Positions 1-7,034 of a stretch of DNA of 9,253 bases are shown piece after piece. Positions within the stretch are counted from its first letter, which is position 1. Each line of letters begins with the position of its first letter. The notes under the pieces are model-generated. The model saw nothing but the letters and a program-made list of their open reading frames with translations. It was not told the origin of the DNA and did no database searches. Source of the stretch: Campylobacterota bacterium (GTDB lineage: Bacteria; Campylobacterota; Campylobacteria; Campylobacterales; JALSKU01). The position numbers were made by a program, and so were the translations under genes. The stretch lies in the NCBI GenBank assembly GCA_013153915.1, contig JAADDL010000101.1, forward strand, positions 1-9,253. The letters are read 5' to 3'.

Positions 1-1328
1 GTCTCTTTGGTATCTAGATTTTTTACGGATTGAAGTGCCAATTTGATACCGTTTTTATTTAAAGCGTCATTTAAAAATCTATACCACTCTTGTTTTCCTG
101 ATTTTATAGGTAGAGGTTCTTTTTCCATTTTATGAAATTCAACGAAAGATTCATTTTTCATCTTGGCTATAGAGATGGCGAAATCGGCTCTTGATAATAT
201 ATTTTTAATATTATCTTTTTCGCTATAGTAAGTTGCACCTCCTACTATAAAAAGATTTTTAAAATCCCCGACCGTCTCTTTTTTTATTTTCTCGGCTTTA
301 GCTATAAAATCTTCCATAATGGATTTTGTTTTTTTATAGTCCGTATCCGGCAGTATAACGGAAAATTCGGCGTCCTTAAGTCTTGCTACAACTCTCTCTT
401 CTATGTCTTTAGTTGTATTTTGCAGAAGGTTGCATATCTCTTTTACGTATGAATGCAATTTTTCGTATTCGACCGCTCTTTTGATTTCAAAAAAGCCGTT
501 TATGACAAAGATTACGACGGTTCCGTTTGATTTATTATCTTCATGTTCGAGTAGTGACGATAATCTAAGTAAAAAATATTTTCTATTGCCTATCCCTGTA
601 TCTTGGTCTTTATATAGTAAATCATTGTATTTTTTTACAAGAGCCGCCTCATGTTCGAATATCTCTTTTACTTTCATTACCATTTTATTCATCGCGATAA
701 CGACATGTCTAAACTCGGTTGTAAAAGGTAACTTTTCTTGGACTATGAAATTGTTTTCCATAATGGCTTTTGCCTGTTTTTCTACACCTTCGAGAGGCTT
801 TAAAACTATCTTCAGCAGAATATATAAGGCTAAAAGAGCCAAAGATACCAAGATAGCGAACGTTCTTAGGATATCTATAAAGATTTTCCATAGTTGCTGA
901 TATGCCAAACCGCTATGGACTTTGACCGCTATTGTTCCGTAAGGCATCCATCCCGCCATCACTTGGCTTTTTGCTATAGGGACATTTAGTTTTACTTTGT
1001 CTATAAACCATTGAGGTACACCTTTGACCTTTAATTTGTTTTTATTCTCTATAAGAACTTTTCCTTTTGTATCGTATAGTATGATGGATTCGTAATAGCC
1101 TCTGTCAAATATCGCATTTATCATAGTTTGCATAGTAGACAAATCGTTATCCTCGGGGATAACCATGCTTAAAGATAGACCTAGTGAAGTAGCGGTATCT
1201 TGTGAAGTGGTGTATAGTTGGTTTTGTATAAAATCGTTTGCGGATTTGAAATTGAGGTACATAACCGAACTTATAACAAGTATGATGAATATCGAAAAAA
1301 GTATAGCGATTTGTCTAAAGAGAGTCAT
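1..1328 (-). CDS. lapD: LapD-type c-di-GMP receptor, inner-membrane regulator of LapG (3' end cut off)
   Basis: The visible 442 residues are the N-terminal part of a LapD-family receptor. In the family, cytoplasmic c-di-GMP binding to the EAL domain makes the periplasmic domain sequester the protease LapG, which protects a surface adhesin. Seen here: TM1 at about residues 7-26; a LapD/MoxY N-terminal periplasmic domain at about 27-150, with TSLGLSLS (48-55), FDRGYYESI (74-82) and GWMPYG (126-131); TM2 at about 152-175; a HAMP-like linker to about 225; a GGDEF-like domain at about 238-400; and the start of an EAL domain from about W415 (WYRFLNDAL). The GGDEF signature reads KDAEF (318-322), so cyclase activity is unlikely, as in known LapD. 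W127 lies where I recall the LapG-contacting Trp125 of Pseudomonas LapD. The start ATG overlaps the lapG stop (ATGA) and has AAGGA 7 bases upstream. The EAL catalytic and binding residues lie outside the window. Family assignment is strong; binding of c-di-GMP is inferred. Confidence 0.9.
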   Translation of the reverse strand, partial: MTLFRQIAILFSIFIILVISSVMYLNFKSANDFIQNQLYTTSQDTATSLGLSLSMVIPEDNDLSTMQTMINAIFDRGYYESIILYDTKGKVLIENKNKLKVKGVPQWFIDKVKLNVPIAKSQVMAGWMPYGTIAVKVHSGLAYQQLWKIFIDILRTFAILVSLALLALYILLKIVLKPLEGVEKQAKAIMENNFIVQEKLPFTTEFRHVVIAMNKMVMKVKEIFEHEAALVKKYNDLLYKDQDTGIGNRKYFLLRLSSLLEHEDNKSNGTVVIFVINGFFEIKRAVEYEKLHSYVKEICNLLQNTTKDIEERVVARLKDAEFSVILPDTDYKKTKSIMEDFIAKAEKIKKETVGDFKNLFIVGGATYYSEKDNIKNILSRADFAISIAKMKNESFVEFHKMEKEPLPIKSGKQEWYRFLNDALNKNGIKLALQSVKNLDTKE

Positions 1329-1987
1329 ATTTTATTCCTTTTTATGTCATTTAGGAGTTGTATCCATTTTTTATTTCGAGAAAATGCCTGAGGCACCTCT
1401 TTACCCAAGCCTCTTTGTTTTGATAAAAATAGAGACTTAGCGTTAAAACTGTATATCGGGATAAGGTCTCTTCGTTGCGTTGCGGGCAGGATTTTTTTAT
1501 TGTAATTATCCAAAACCAGCGGGACGGACCTTTTTGTTTTAAAGTATGTTAAAACCATATGGGCAATTTTAAGCTTTTTAACCTTTACATAAGTTAAATA
1601 CATCTTGTTTTCACTTATTCCCAACTGTTTGAGGGTAAAGTATTTGGCGATAGCGTAATCTTCGCAATCTCCTCTATCTTTGCCTAAAAATTCAAGTCTT
1701 GTCGCCCAATAATCTTTTACCCCCCATGTTTTCCAGTCCGATTGGTAAGGTACTCTGTTAAAAAAGTTGTTTACTTTTTGGAGTTTTGTGTAGTCTGAGG
1801 CGTATTTGACGGAGTTCATCATCTTTACAAGGGCTAAAACTCTATTTTTGGCAAAATAGCCGTATTTTTTTTCAACTCTTTTTATGGTGGCTTTATCTAT
1901 AAAGAAATCATCATTGCTAGCGAAAATAACGGTAGCTATGACGATAAGTATAAAACCGAAAAATAAAAAAAGCGACTTTTTTCCCAT
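1325..1987 (-). CDS. lapG: LapG-type periplasmic transglutaminase-like cysteine protease
   Basis: A 220-residue protein of the bacterial transglutaminase-like cysteine proteinase family. LapG cleaves near the N-terminus of large RTX-type adhesins (LapA in Pseudomonas) and so releases cells from biofilm when c-di-GMP falls. An N-terminal hydrophobic segment at about 5-23 acts as a signal peptide or anchor and puts the enzyme in the periplasm. The catalytic triad is visible: Cys108 in GDCEDYA, His143 in AHMVL and Asp160 in VLDN. The 35- and 17-residue spacings are close to those of known LapG. D107, E109 and D110 around the cysteine match the acidic residues that bind calcium in characterised LapG proteins. 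W93 and the WATRLEFL stretch (93-101) are also family-typical. It is the first gene of the lapG-lapD operon and overlaps lapD by 4 bases. The likely SD (AAAAGG, 2000-2005 complement) sits 12 bases before the ATG, rather far. The substrate adhesin is not in the window. Confidence 0.93.
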   Translation of the reverse strand: MGKKSLFLFFGFILIVIATVIFASNDDFFIDKATIKRVEKKYGYFAKNRVLALVKMMNSVKYASDYTKLQKVNNFFNRVPYQSDWKTWGVKDYWATRLEFLGKDRGDCEDYAIAKYFTLKQLGISENKMYLTYVKVKKLKIAHMVLTYFKTKRSVPLVLDNYNKKILPATQRRDLIPIYSFNAKSLFLSKQRGLGKEVPQAFSRNKKWIQLLNDIKRNKI

Positions 1988-2151
1988 AAAAAACCATTAC
2001 CTTTTAAATAAATAACATAACCTTATATCGGCAAAATCGCATCTATCTTTAAAGAGTGTTTTAGCAGGACAAAAAAGAAAGATATTTTAAAATAAGCGGG
2101 GTTTGAGTAGAATAGTAAAAAATATAAAGATACACAAAAAGGATAGATATC
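1988..2151. promoter_or_regulatory. Divergent intergenic spacer between lapG and the flavoprotein gene
   Basis: This 164-base AT-rich spacer must hold the promoters for both divergent operons. On the plus strand, TAGAAT at 2108-2113, downstream of an AT-rich tract (2082-2094), is a possible -10 box; TATAAA at 2123-2128 is an alternative. The flavoprotein SD is AAAAAGGA (2136-2143), 8 bases before the ATG. On the minus strand, TATAAG (2022-2027) and TATGTT (2014-2019) are possible -10 boxes for lapG-lapD. No convincing -35 box is seen on either strand, which is common for housekeeping promoters in Campylobacterota. I found no riboswitch-like structure or operator palindrome. Choosing between these boxes is guesswork. 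Confidence 0.3.
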
Positions 2152-3252
2152 ATGATAAAAACCGATACGGCTATCTTGGGAGCCGGAGCGTCGGGGTTGT
2201 TTTTGGCTAAATTTATGAAAAATAGCGACTATATCTTGGTGGATAAGAGTGAAATACCCTTAAAATTAAAAGTAAGCGGGGGCGGAAAATGCAACTTTAC
2301 GAACGAATATATCTCAAAGGAAAACTATCTATATCGTGACGATTTTGTTCAAAAAGTGCTATCTTTTTACACAAATAGAGAGCTTTTGAGATTTTTTAAG
2401 GATATAGGATATCAAAAAGTAAAAAACAATCAATATTTTGCGTATAGTTCCGATGATGTCATAAAAAAATTAAATCAGAAAAAGTTTATAGCCGACATAG
2501 AGGATGTGGAAAAATCAAAAGATATCTTTAGGATTCAAACTTCAAAAGGCGTTATCATGGCAAAAAGGGTGGTGGTAGCTACCGGCGGTTTGAGCTACAA
2601 GAAACTAGGAGCAACCGATACCGGGTATAAGATAGCTAAAAAGTTCGGACACGATATCACGCCTTTGAAGCCCGCTTTGGTAGGATTGAGTTTGCAAAAA
2701 GAGCAGTTTTGGATGAAGAGGTTGAGCGGGGTTTGTTTTAGAGCAAAAGTTAGCGTGGCGAACAAGAGTTTTTGTGACGATATTTTGTTTTCGCATAGAG
2801 GCGTAACCGGACCCGCTATATTAAATGCGTCTTTGTATTGGGATAGGGGCGATGTCAAGATAGATTTTTTACCCGACTTTCATGCTTTTAACTCTAAAAA
2901 GGCGTTGTCAAACGCCCTTCCTTTGCCAAAAAGATTTATCGTAGAATTTTTAAAAGCAAACTCTTTAGAGGATAAACCTTTAAATAGCTCTAAAAAGGCT
3001 TTGGAGTTATTGAAGAGCTACAAGTTTGCGCCTGCGGGAAATTTCGGATACGATAAAGCCGAAGTTACCAAAGGCGGAGTGAAGCTAAAAGAGCTTGATG
3101 ATTTTGAGAGTAAGTTTGAAAAATCTCTATATTTTATCGGGGAAGTTTTAGAGACGACCGGAGAGCTTGGCGGATACAATCTGCAGTGGTGTTTTAGTAG
3201 CGCCAAATACCTTGCGGCAAAGTTGTCAAACTCCAAAAAGGAGAGAAGATGA
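2152..3252 (+). CDS. HI0933/YhiN-family FAD-dependent oxidoreductase
   Basis: A 366-residue flavoprotein of the HI0933 / YhiN / BaiN family, annotated in databases as NAD(P)/FAD-dependent oxidoreductase or aminoacetone-oxidase-like. The N-terminal Rossmann dinucleotide-binding motif is GAGASG (10-15), with an acidic residue, D31, near the end of the second strand for the ribose. Family hallmarks follow in order: VSGGGKCNFTN (41-51), ATGGLSYKKLGATDTGY (143-159), FSHRGVTGPAIL (213-224), AEVTKGGV (303-310) and a C-terminal GELGGYNLQWCFSS (337-350) that completes the FAD site. Length is slightly below the roughly 390-400 residues usual for the family, with no sign of damage. The protein is soluble and cytoplasmic. 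The physiological substrate is not established for most members, and nothing here fixes it. Its stop overlaps the start of rnz by 4 bases (ATGA), so the two are probably co-translated. That is an operon arrangement, not evidence of a shared pathway. Confidence 0.9.
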   Translation: MIKTDTAILGAGASGLFLAKFMKNSDYILVDKSEIPLKLKVSGGGKCNFTNEYISKENYLYRDDFVQKVLSFYTNRELLRFFKDIGYQKVKNNQYFAYSSDDVIKKLNQKKFIADIEDVEKSKDIFRIQTSKGVIMAKRVVVATGGLSYKKLGATDTGYKIAKKFGHDITPLKPALVGLSLQKEQFWMKRLSGVCFRAKVSVANKSFCDDILFSHRGVTGPAILNASLYWDRGDVKIDFLPDFHAFNSKKALSNALPLPKRFIVEFLKANSLEDKPLNSSKKALELLKSYKFAPAGNFGYDKAEVTKGGVKLKELDDFESKFEKSLYFIGEVLETTGELGGYNLQWCFSSAKYLAAKLSNSKKERR

Positions 3253-4187
3253 GATTTGTATTTTTCGGTACTAGCGCCGGAACTCCTACTAGGCAAAGAG
3301 CTTTGTCGGCTTTGGCTTTTAGCATGGAAAACGACGGGGAATGGATACTGTTTGATTGTGGAGAGGCTACACAATTTCAGATATTAAAAAGCGATTTTAA
3401 AAGCGGTCGTTTAAGAGATGTCTTTATTACGCATCTTCACGGAGACCACTACTACGGAATTTTTGGGCTGATAAACTCATTTAAGATGGCAAAAAGGACA
3501 AAAACCCTCAATATTTACGCTCCAAAAGGTCTAAAGAAGATATTGGAGTGCATTATCGATATATCTTTGGAAAATCTAGGATACAAACTAAATATAATCG
3601 AATTTGAAGCGTATCAAACTTTTGAGTTTGATAGATGTTCGATAGAAGTGTTGCCTCTTTTGCACTCCGTGGAGAGTTTCGCTTTTTTTATAAAAGAGTA
3701 TGATATAAGCGACAAGATAGATTTTGAAAGACTAAAAAAAGACGGCTTGATGCCTTCAAAGGAGTACGGCAAGATAAAAAGAGGTAAAGATGTTGATACG
3801 GGAGATAGAGTGTATCATGCAAAAGAGTATCTTTTGAAACCTATAAAGGGCAGAAGAGTTATAGTGGCGGGCGACAATAGCGAGCCGGAGATTTTGGGTG
3901 AAAATTTGAGGGATTTAGACCTTTTGATACATGAGTGCACCTATACGAAAAAGGTGTTTGAAAATCTAAAAGTAAAGGTTTTGCATACGACCGCTTTCGA
4001 TATAGGGAAAACGGCTGAAAAATACGGAGTAAAAAAGCTTGCGCTTACGCATATAAGCCCGAGATTTAACGATGAAGGGAAGTATCCTTTGAGTCTTATC
4101 GAGGATGAAGTAAGACAAAACTATAAGGGTGAACTTATAATGGCAAAAGACTTTTTGGAAATAAATTTAAAAAGAGACGATATGTGA
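3249..4187 (+). CDS. rnz: Ribonuclease Z (tRNA 3'-processing endonuclease)
   Basis: A 312-residue short-form tRNase Z, a metallo-beta-lactamase-fold endonuclease that cuts pre-tRNAs just after the discriminator base so that CCA can be added. The di-zinc ligands are visible: the HLHGDH motif gives H62, H64, D66 and H67; further ligands are H139 (LLHS), D209 (AGDN) and H268 (LTHIS). H246 (LHTTA) matches the conserved histidine near the active site. The N-terminal FFGTSAGTPT (5-14) is typical. The segment at about 150-200, with GKIKRGKDV (174-182), corresponds to the exosite arm that grips the tRNA elbow. Residue 210 is Asn where most homologues have Thr (AGDT), and HECTY (228-232) replaces the usual HEATF; neither change removes a metal ligand. 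AAAGGAGAGA just upstream is a strong SD. Length matches the usual 305-310 residues. It is the second gene of the operon with the flavoprotein. Confidence 0.96.
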   Translation: MRFVFFGTSAGTPTRQRALSALAFSMENDGEWILFDCGEATQFQILKSDFKSGRLRDVFITHLHGDHYYGIFGLINSFKMAKRTKTLNIYAPKGLKKILECIIDISLENLGYKLNIIEFEAYQTFEFDRCSIEVLPLLHSVESFAFFIKEYDISDKIDFERLKKDGLMPSKEYGKIKRGKDVDTGDRVYHAKEYLLKPIKGRRVIVAGDNSEPEILGENLRDLDLLIHECTYTKKVFENLKVKVLHTTAFDIGKTAEKYGVKKLALTHISPRFNDEGKYPLSLIEDEVRQNYKGELIMAKDFLEINLKRDDM

Positions 4188-4214
4188 AATCTTCGCTAGC
4201 TACTTATCGTTTTT
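4177..4214 (+). terminator. Weak hairpin plus T run at the rnz / channel gene junction
   Basis: The arms ACGATA (4177-4182) and TATCGT (4205-4210) can pair across a 22-base loop, and TTTT follows on the plus strand. G-U and A-U pairs could extend the base outward. The structure spans the last codons of rnz, the 12-base gap and the end of the convergent channel gene. The stem is short and AT-rich and the loop is long, so intrinsic termination would be inefficient. I list it because it is the only candidate in a junction where both transcripts must stop. Confidence 0.22.
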
Positions 4215-5924
4215 GATATCAAGAGGAGGAAACTCTTTGATATAGACATCTTGTTGCGGGAATGGGATATTGATATTTGCGTCATTTAGTGCTTTATAGA
4301 TGATTTTAAGAACTTCCGAGGTTGTAAATCTAGGTCTTAAAGTCAACTCTCCTTTAACCCATACGAATAGTTCGAAGTTGATACTGCTATCGCCCATCGA
4401 GGTAAAGACCACTTGAGGTTTCTTATCTCCTATTTTGTAGTGCGGAAATTTGGATTTTTTAAGCGCTTCCAAAACCGTCTTTTCAACCTCTTCAACCGTA
4501 GTGCCGTAACAAACCCCGAAAGGTATCCTAAATCTTCTGGAGTTGTCGCTAAGAGTCCAGTTGGTCACTATGTTTTGTATAAAGTTTTGATTTGGAACTA
4601 TTAAGTCTATATTATCGTTCGTTCTTATGGTGATGGATCTCATCTTTATATCCACGACCGTGCCTCTGGTGTCGGCGTCAAGCTGGATATAATCGCCTAT
4701 CTTGATGCTTTTTTCAAACATCAGTATAATGCCCGATACGAAATTTGAGACGATATTTTGAAGTCCGAAACCTATACCGACCGACAAAGCTCCCGCTATC
4801 ATAGTAAAAGAGCTAAGGTCTAATCCTATGGACTTTAAAGCCAGCAAAACGGCTATCAGCAAGATAAGATAGTATCCTAAGTTTGTAAGGATAGTGATGG
4901 TGGAGTTGCTTATATCGTGTTTTCTTTTTAGGGAATAGATACTTTTTTTATAATATTTTCCGATAAGTGAGCCAAATACGATAAAGAGTATAAATATAAA
5001 GAAATTTATCAGAGATATCTCTTTGCTGTCAACGCTAAAAAGAGGATAGTTTAATATGCTCCAAATCTTATGAAATGTCAATTTTATCTCGTCGGTTGTT
5101 TTGTTTAAGATAAGCTGAGTATTGCCAAATCTCTCTTTTTCGTAAAAGTTTAACAACTCTTTATAGGCTTTGGTATTTTTCGGGGTATATTTTTCTATCA
5201 AAGTTTCCGTTTTAAACGCCTCTTTATCCTTATCTTTGATATTTTGAAAAAATATTATCAAGTAGTTATCCGCTATATTTCGATATATCTTTTGTTTATT
5301 ATTTAGCTTTAAATCGATCTCTTTTGATGTTAGAGACGCCTTTTTCTCGTCTTCGGCTATCTTCCACTTTTCTAAGTCTATTTTAAGTTGTTCTATCTGT
5401 TTTTCGAGTCTCTTTAGCTGTTTTAAGTAAGCATCTATCTTCTCTTTACTCTTTATTTTGTCAAATTTTATATCAAATAGTTTTTTATAGAGAGATTTTT
5501 GCCATATATTTATATTGTCCGAGATATATTTTTGCTTCTCTTTTGCTATTTGTATCAGTTTTTTATAGTAGAGATATTCTATCTGTCCGGTTGGTTTTTT
5601 ATAGGATGAGAGAAAATCCATCTTTTTGGTTAACTCTTCTATATGGTTTTTAGAATTTGAGAGATAATCCACATAAGTTGCCAGTTTGTGAAAATATTTT
5701 ATATATGTAGAGTCGTCTTTTATGTCGTTTACTTTAAACGGCTCTTTTTTAAATTGTAGAGTTTTTATCTTTTTGACATATAGTAGGCTCAAAGAGTATT
5801 CGGGAGAATCGGTAGGTATGTTTTTTATTATCTTGTCTATATCGCTGGCATTGTTGTCGTTTGAGTGTACGGACGAGCCCAAAAGAAATATAGCGCTAAG
5901 ACATAAGAGTAAAATTTTTTTCAC
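4200..5924 (-). CDS. Large MscS-family mechanosensitive ion channel with periplasmic helical domain
   Basis: A 574-residue inner-membrane channel that should open on osmotic downshock and release small solutes. A signal peptide (about 1-21, lysine pair then a leucine-rich core) is followed by a long, lysine-rich helical region to about residue 290, with coiled-coil character at 160-190, probably periplasmic. Membrane segments lie at about 305-322 and 345-365. The pore-lining helix is at about 372-403, with the glycine/alanine-rich GALSVGIGFGLQNIVSNF (378-395) typical of MscS TM3. The cytoplasmic MscS beta domain follows, with IGDYIQL (409-415), GTVVDI (421-426) and VPNQNF (443-448). It ends in the alpha/beta domain with INIPFPQQDVYI (551-562). 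At 574 residues it is twice the length of E. coli MscS (286) but much shorter than MscK. The start is GTG: it has GGGAG 6 bases upstream and begins the signal peptide, while the next in-frame Met is residue 102. Monocistronic here, convergent with rnz. Confidence 0.93.
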   Translation of the reverse strand: MKKILLLCLSAIFLLGSSVHSNDNNASDIDKIIKNIPTDSPEYSLSLLYVKKIKTLQFKKEPFKVNDIKDDSTYIKYFHKLATYVDYLSNSKNHIEELTKKMDFLSSYKKPTGQIEYLYYKKLIQIAKEKQKYISDNINIWQKSLYKKLFDIKFDKIKSKEKIDAYLKQLKRLEKQIEQLKIDLEKWKIAEDEKKASLTSKEIDLKLNNKQKIYRNIADNYLIIFFQNIKDKDKEAFKTETLIEKYTPKNTKAYKELLNFYEKERFGNTQLILNKTTDEIKLTFHKIWSILNYPLFSVDSKEISLINFFIFILFIVFGSLIGKYYKKSIYSLKRKHDISNSTITILTNLGYYLILLIAVLLALKSIGLDLSSFTMIAGALSVGIGFGLQNIVSNFVSGIILMFEKSIKIGDYIQLDADTRGTVVDIKMRSITIRTNDNIDLIVPNQNFIQNIVTNWTLSDNSRRFRIPFGVCYGTTVEEVEKTVLEALKKSKFPHYKIGDKKPQVVFTSMGDSSINFELFVWVKGELTLRPRFTTSEVLKIIYKALNDANINIPFPQQDVYIKEFPPLDIKNDK

Positions 5925-5930
5925 TTTTTT

Positions 5931-5935
5931 CTCCC
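5931..5935 (-). promoter_or_regulatory. Ribosome binding site fixing a GTG start for the MscS-type channel
   Basis: GGGAG on the minus strand lies 6 bases upstream of the GTG at 5924-5922. It is the only good Shine-Dalgarno sequence near the front of this gene. It supports GTG as the true initiator, because starting at the next Met (residue 102) would remove the signal peptide. Confidence 0.75.
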
Positions 5936-5964
5936 GTTTTGGTAAGTGTAAACTTTTATGAGGT

Positions 5965-5973
5965 ATTTTACCA
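5965..5973 (-). promoter_or_regulatory. Candidate extended -10 promoter for the MscS-type channel gene
   Basis: Read on the minus strand this is TGGTAAAAT, a TAAAAT -10 box preceded by the TGn of an extended -10 promoter, about 41 bases before the GTG start. No good -35 box is present. It is the best minus-strand candidate in the 147-base divergent gap between the channel gene and trpS. Confidence 0.4.
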
Positions 5974-6012
5974 TAATTAGCGTATATTTCTTATGGGTAA
6001 GATTGTCGTAAA

Positions 6013-6040
6013 TGCAAATTAAATCTAATTTTGATATAAT
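6013..6040 (+). promoter_or_regulatory. Sigma-70-type promoter of the trpS-serS-pflB operon
   Basis: A perfect TATAAT -10 box at 6035-6040 lies about 31 bases upstream of the trpS ATG. TGCAAA at 6013-6018 is a poor -35 at 16-base spacing, set in an AT-rich tract; weak -35 boxes are normal for Campylobacterota vegetative promoters. Transcription would start near 6047, leaving a leader of about 25 bases with GAGGA (6058-6062) as the SD. That leader is too short for a T-box or a tryptophan attenuator. With no other promoter evident and tight gene spacing, this promoter probably drives all three downstream genes. Confidence 0.65.
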
Positions 6041-6071
6041 CTACAAATTTTATATTTGAGGAAATTGTTTT

Positions 6072-7034
6072 ATGAGAGTATTGACGGGTATTCAACCTTC
6101 GGGAGTTTTGCATCTTGGCAACTATTTCGGCTCCATTAGGCAGATGTTAAGATATCAAGGAGAGAATGAGCTTTTTTTATTTATAGCGAATTATCATGCT
6201 TTAACCTCCTTGAAAGACGCACAAGCGTTAAGGGAAAACACTTTGGATGCGGCTATAAGCTTTTTATCTTTGGGTATAGACCCCGACAAGAGTGTTTTTT
6301 GGTTGCAATCGGATGTCAAAGAGGTGCTTGAGTTATACTGGATACTTTCGGCATATACGCCTATGGGGCTTCTTGAAAGAGCCCATAGCTATAAAGACAA
6401 AGTGGCAAAAGGTATCTCCGCAAACCATGCCCTTTTTTCGTATCCGGTCTTGATGGCTGCGGATATACTTTTGTATGACGCCGAAGTTGTACCGGTAGGC
6501 AAAGACCAAGTCCAGCATGTGGAGATAACCAGAGATATAGCCGTTAAATTCAACAACGATCACAAAAACGCTCTTAAGATACCGACATTTAAAGTGGACG
6601 AAAAAGTTGCGGTGGTACCGGGTACGGACGGCGCTAAGATGAGTAAGAGTTACGGCAATACCATCAATATATTTACGACTTTAAAAGAGTTAAAAAAGCA
6701 AACCGGAAAGATAGTGACGGATTCGACGCCTCTTGAAGAGCCTAAAGAGTGGGAGAATTGCAATGTCTATAAACTTTGCGAACTTTTTATGAGTGATGAC
6801 GAGCTTTTGGAGTTGCAAGAGAGATATAAAAGCGGAAAAGAGGGTTACGGACACTTTAAAGCGACATTGAAAGATAAGATATGGGACTATTTTGCTCCGG
6901 CAAGAGAAAAGCGGGAGTATTATCTCGCTCATAAAGATGAAGTGAGAGATATACTTCTTGAGGGTGCTAAAAAAGCCAAAAAGATAGCTTCAGCCAAGAT
7001 GGAAGAGATAAGAGAAGCCGTAGGAGTGTTGTGA
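6072..7034 (+). CDS. trpS: Tryptophan-tRNA ligase
   Basis: A 320-residue class I aminoacyl-tRNA synthetase that activates tryptophan with ATP and charges tRNA-Trp in the cytoplasm. The first half carries the opening TGIQPSGVLHLGNYFGS (5-21), which contains the HIGH-equivalent HLGN (14-17). Next come MAADILLYDAEVVPVGKDQVQH (within 128-149), the family-typical tryptophan and adenylate pocket, and then the KMSKS loop intact at 189-193. The C-terminal helical part, with ALKDKI-like and EKREYY stretches (about 262-320), forms the anticodon-binding region. Length matches the usual 320-340 residues. The ATG start has GAGGA 9 bases upstream and lies just downstream of a clear promoter. It is the first gene of the operon, and its TGA overlaps the first base of the serS ATG. 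No leader peptide rich in tryptophan is seen upstream. Confidence 0.97.
   Translation: MRVLTGIQPSGVLHLGNYFGSIRQMLRYQGENELFLFIANYHALTSLKDAQALRENTLDAAISFLSLGIDPDKSVFWLQSDVKEVLELYWILSAYTPMGLLERAHSYKDKVAKGISANHALFSYPVLMAADILLYDAEVVPVGKDQVQHVEITRDIAVKFNNDHKNALKIPTFKVDEKVAVVPGTDGAKMSKSYGNTINIFTTLKELKKQTGKIVTDSTPLEEPKEWENCNVYKLCELFMSDDELLELQERYKSGKEGYGHFKATLKDKIWDYFAPAREKREYYLAHKDEVRDILLEGAKKAKKIASAKMEEIREAVGVL
7021..7026 (+). promoter_or_regulatory. Ribosome binding site that decides the serS start
   Basis: TAGGAG inside the end of trpS lies 7 bases before ATG 7034 but only 4 bases before the in-frame GTG 7031. The spacing favours the ATG, which also yields the family-consensus beginning MLDL rather than MMLDL. 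Confidence 0.6.

Noticed and set aside
403..900. 165-codon plus-strand open frame opposite lapD
   Set aside because: It lies wholly within the lapD coding region on the other strand. Its translation shows no family motif, and no ribosome binding site precedes it, while the minus-strand frame has clear LapD homology.
3018..3374. 118-codon minus-strand frame across the flavoprotein/rnz junction
   Set aside because: It covers conserved motifs of two recognised genes on the opposite strand and has a serine- and proline-rich, motif-free translation typical of an antisense shadow.
4193..4199. GCTAGC palindrome at the convergent junction
   Set aside because: A six-base palindrome is expected by chance and is too short to be an operator or recombination site; no second copy was noticed.
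5941..6071. Possible T-box, tryptophan attenuator or riboswitch upstream of trpS
   Set aside because: The TATAAT box leaves only about 25 bases of leader, with no stable hairpin, specifier loop or Trp-rich leader peptide.
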